Positions 6,068-7,580 of a DNA stretch of 7,580 nt are shown piece by piece. Within the stretch, counting starts at the first letter, position 1. Each line of letters starts with the position of its first letter. The stretch is from Syntrophobacter sp. DG_60 (GTDB lineage Bacteria > Desulfobacterota > Desulfofervidia > Desulfofervidales > DG-60). The position numbers and the translations under genes were made by a program. The notes under the pieces were generated by a model that did no database searches, was not told where the DNA came from, and saw only the letters and a list, made by a program, of their open reading frames with translations. Where the stretch lies: assembly GCA_001304365.1 (NCBI GenBank), contig LJNA01000071.1, positions 1 to 7,580 of the forward strand. The letters run 5' to 3'.

Positions 6068-7373
6068 AGTCAATAGTTACCTTTTTTGTTTCCTTGTACC
6101 AAAGCTGATTCCATTGGGACAAAGGTCCTTTCCTTTCACCAAAAGGTACATACCATAGTTCCACATCAATATCCATTTCTTTAACCAAAATGTTCCTGAC
6201 GGTTTTCTTCCCTTTTTTCACGTCTTCATAGGGAAATGGCATTTCAAAGGTCTCTGTTATTGTGCGCAGAGGTGGAAGGCTGGTATCACGAATCAGGCCA
6301 GCCTTTTCGTAGGGTCCTCGGCCCATCTCTTCACCACAGGCCATCCTTCCTGGAGCAGGCATATAGATTTTCTCACATTTACAGATTTCCTTACCATCAG
6401 GGCTCTTTGCGGTCGCATCCAGGACCATTCGGTTTGGAGTGGGTCAGCCATCCGGGATACCATGACCCGTTTTATTGGTGATTTCTACCCTGGTCACTGA
6501 CATAGGAATCACACCCTCTTCCTTACTTTTTCGCCAATAATAGCTATAGGCATCAACCTCAAATCTTAGGGCTTCCTTGGCCATATCCGGATCCCGGTAG
6601 GATGGGATTACATGCCCTTTGTTGAGTTTTCTCATGTGGCAATACTGGCATGTTTTATGACCACCTTCCGGGATGTAGGCGAATAGATAACTCCCATAGG
6701 CCGTGGCACACTGTGATGGCTCTTCAAACTCAAGGTTTGGCCCCAGGCCATGGCATTGCCCACAGAAGATGGACTCGTGTCGAATGAGACTCTTTTTCAT
6801 CTTTGGATAGTTCTCATCATCGTGTTCCCCATCCGTTGTTCCATAAACGGGGTCCTTTTCCGGGAAACCTTGAGCCCACTTGTGAGTGATGGCCTTCGTC
6901 TGGTGACAGATCAGGCAGTTGATATTGAGCTTACTAAGCTTTTCTCTTATTTCATTCCATTGAGCTCGAGTTTTGACTTTAGTAAATATTAGCTTTACGA
7001 TCTCCCGGGCAACATCATCTGTGGCCTCTGTGAGCTGTGGCAGATGACACTTGGCACATAGCATAAGATGCTTTACTTTGACGTCTTCAGGTTTTTTGAC
7101 CCCAGAATAGGGCCAGGTCATCATGCCTTTTGTTATGGAGGTTTTGATTGTGGCTGCCGTCCTACCACCTAATCCAAATATGGATTTGGAATGGGCAGAC
7201 TTTTCCCACTCTTCATAAATTTCTTCATGGCAATCCTTACAGGAGTTCACATCATACCTTACTGCCAGTTCATCGATGCTCTTTGCTTTCTCTGCTCCTG
7301 CATTTGCAGGTTGAGACCAAGTCAACAACAATACCAGACAGACAAACACCAAAACAAATCTCAAAAATCTCAT
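6066..7373 (-). CDS. Pentaheme c-type cytochrome with in-frame TGA, candidate selenoprotein
   Basis: Read through the TGA, this is a 435-residue periplasmic electron-transfer protein. A Sec signal peptide spans residues 1-25 (cleavage after ANA). Five heme sites are seen: CKDCH (45-49), CAKCH (106-110), CLICH (153-157), CGQCH (204-208), CQYCH (242-246). A heme-free C-terminal domain starts near 290 with VTRVEITNKTGHGIPDG, like the xGHxxPxGxP segment following heme domains in other multiheme cytochromes. Codon 310, right after IPDG, is TGA (6446-6444); the same frame continues for 125 codons to TAA. The tail adds Cys331, Cys333 and Cys346. The ATG at 7373 follows AGGAGG at 4 bases and a good promoter. 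The internal Met codon at 6428 has no ribosome binding site, so a separate second gene is unlikely. Selenocysteine is favoured; a nonsense mutation is the alternative. Substrate unknown. Confidence 0.8.
6411..6446 (-). promoter_or_regulatory. TGA codon with SECIS-like hairpin candidates
   Basis: Bacterial selenocysteine insertion needs a hairpin directly after the UGA. Two exclusive foldings are visible on the - strand. In the first, UCCA (6438-6435) pairs with UGGA (6421-6418), and after a small internal loop ACC (6433-6431) pairs with GGU (6426-6424) around the loop GAAU. This resembles the E. coli fdhF shape (two short stems, a bulge, a four-base loop starting with G), but its loop is nearer the UGA than usual. 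In the second, GGUC (6426-6423) pairs with GACC (6414-6411) around CUGGAUGC, at a more usual distance. Both are short, so support is moderate. Confidence 0.4.
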
Positions 7374-7377
7374 AGCT

Positions 7378-7383
7378 CCTCCT
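7378..7383 (-). promoter_or_regulatory. Ribosome binding site of the cytochrome gene
   Basis: On the - strand AGGAGG lies 4 bases before the ATG at 7373 and fixes this start, which also gives a clean signal peptide. Confidence 0.85.
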
Positions 7384-7438
7384 TTTTTACAAAAACTTTC
7401 ATTGTTTATTTTTTCCTAAAGGACAAAAACATAACTGG

Positions 7439-7467
7439 AATATAAACAAATGCAGTCCTTTTGTCAA
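7439..7467 (-). promoter_or_regulatory. Sigma70-type promoter of the cytochrome gene
   Basis: On the - strand TTGACA (7467-7462) and TATATT (7444-7439) are separated by exactly 17 bases: a perfect -35 and a 5 of 6 match at -10. Transcription would start near 7432, leaving a leader of about 60 bases. The 113 bases from here to the window edge (7468-7580) hold an A tract and a 10-bp palindrome AAGTGCACTT (7500-7509) but no gene that I can recognise. Confidence 0.75.
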
Positions 7468-7580
7468 GCAAAAAAAGAGAGATGTCATTTAAAAATTAAA
7501 AGTGCACTTCATGATTAGTGTATTAAAGCCCCCAACGTTAGAGGTGATAAAGAGAAAAATATTGTAGTGTTGTAGAGAGT

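Noticed and set aside
6066..6428. A separate 120-residue gene starting at the internal ATG
   Set aside because: No ribosome binding site precedes it, it has no signal peptide although the context is periplasmic, and conserved-looking sequence (PTPNRMVL) begins before its start.
6426..6446. Frameshift between two halves of the cytochrome gene
   Set aside because: The downstream Met codon at 6428 is 18 bases from the TGA at 6446, so both halves are in the same frame; only the TGA separates them.
6236..7445. Open frames on the + strand opposite the cytochrome gene
   Set aside because: They lie antisense to a gene with five CxxCH motifs, lack ribosome binding sites and recognisable domains, and look like shadows of its codon use.
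7491..7580. Gene or terminator at the right edge
   Set aside because: All frames here are short, no stem precedes the T-rich stretch on the - strand, and nothing resembles a coding region.

Overview
The window holds the end of a cell-shape (elongasome) gene cluster on the + strand, then folD, then a convergent pair: a small secreted protein on + and a pentaheme c-type cytochrome on -. The DNA is AT-rich. The order mreB-mreC-mreD-mrdA-rodA is that of a rod-shaped Gram-negative bacterium. The periplasmic multiheme cytochrome, the probable selenocysteine codon and the intergenic repeats suggest an anaerobic, respiring member of the Desulfobacterota or a related phylum. That placement is inference; there is no marker gene here to fix it.

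Region 1 (1-4458): the 3' end of mreB, then mreC, mreD, mrdA (PBP2) and rodA. MreB filaments and MreC/MreD organise the RodA glycosyltransferase and the PBP2 transpeptidase, which build the lateral wall. The mreB/mreC and mreC/mreD genes overlap. The mreD/mrdA junction is split by a MITE-like element with near-matching ends and a 9-bp direct repeat. Removing it in silico restores mreD ending 2 bp before mrdA. A second, unrelated palindromic repeat has been absorbed into the last ~22 codons of mrdA and runs up to the rodA start.

Region 2 (4459-5591): a 219-bp gap with A/T-rich repeats around a 28-codon relic resembling the start of four-helix-bundle (rRNA intervening sequence type) proteins. 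A perfect 14-bp hairpin follows, then complete folD (one-carbon metabolism) and a weak terminator candidate.

Region 3 (5592-7580): a 92-residue secreted protein with a very strong ribosome binding site and a strong terminator, facing a 435-codon pentaheme cytochrome with a good sigma70-type promoter. The cytochrome frame is interrupted by a single in-frame TGA at codon 310. The same frame then stays open for 125 more codons, with no shift and no plausible restart signal. The best reading is selenocysteine, with SECIS-like foldings just after the TGA; a recent nonsense mutation is the main alternative. This is the most interesting item in the window.
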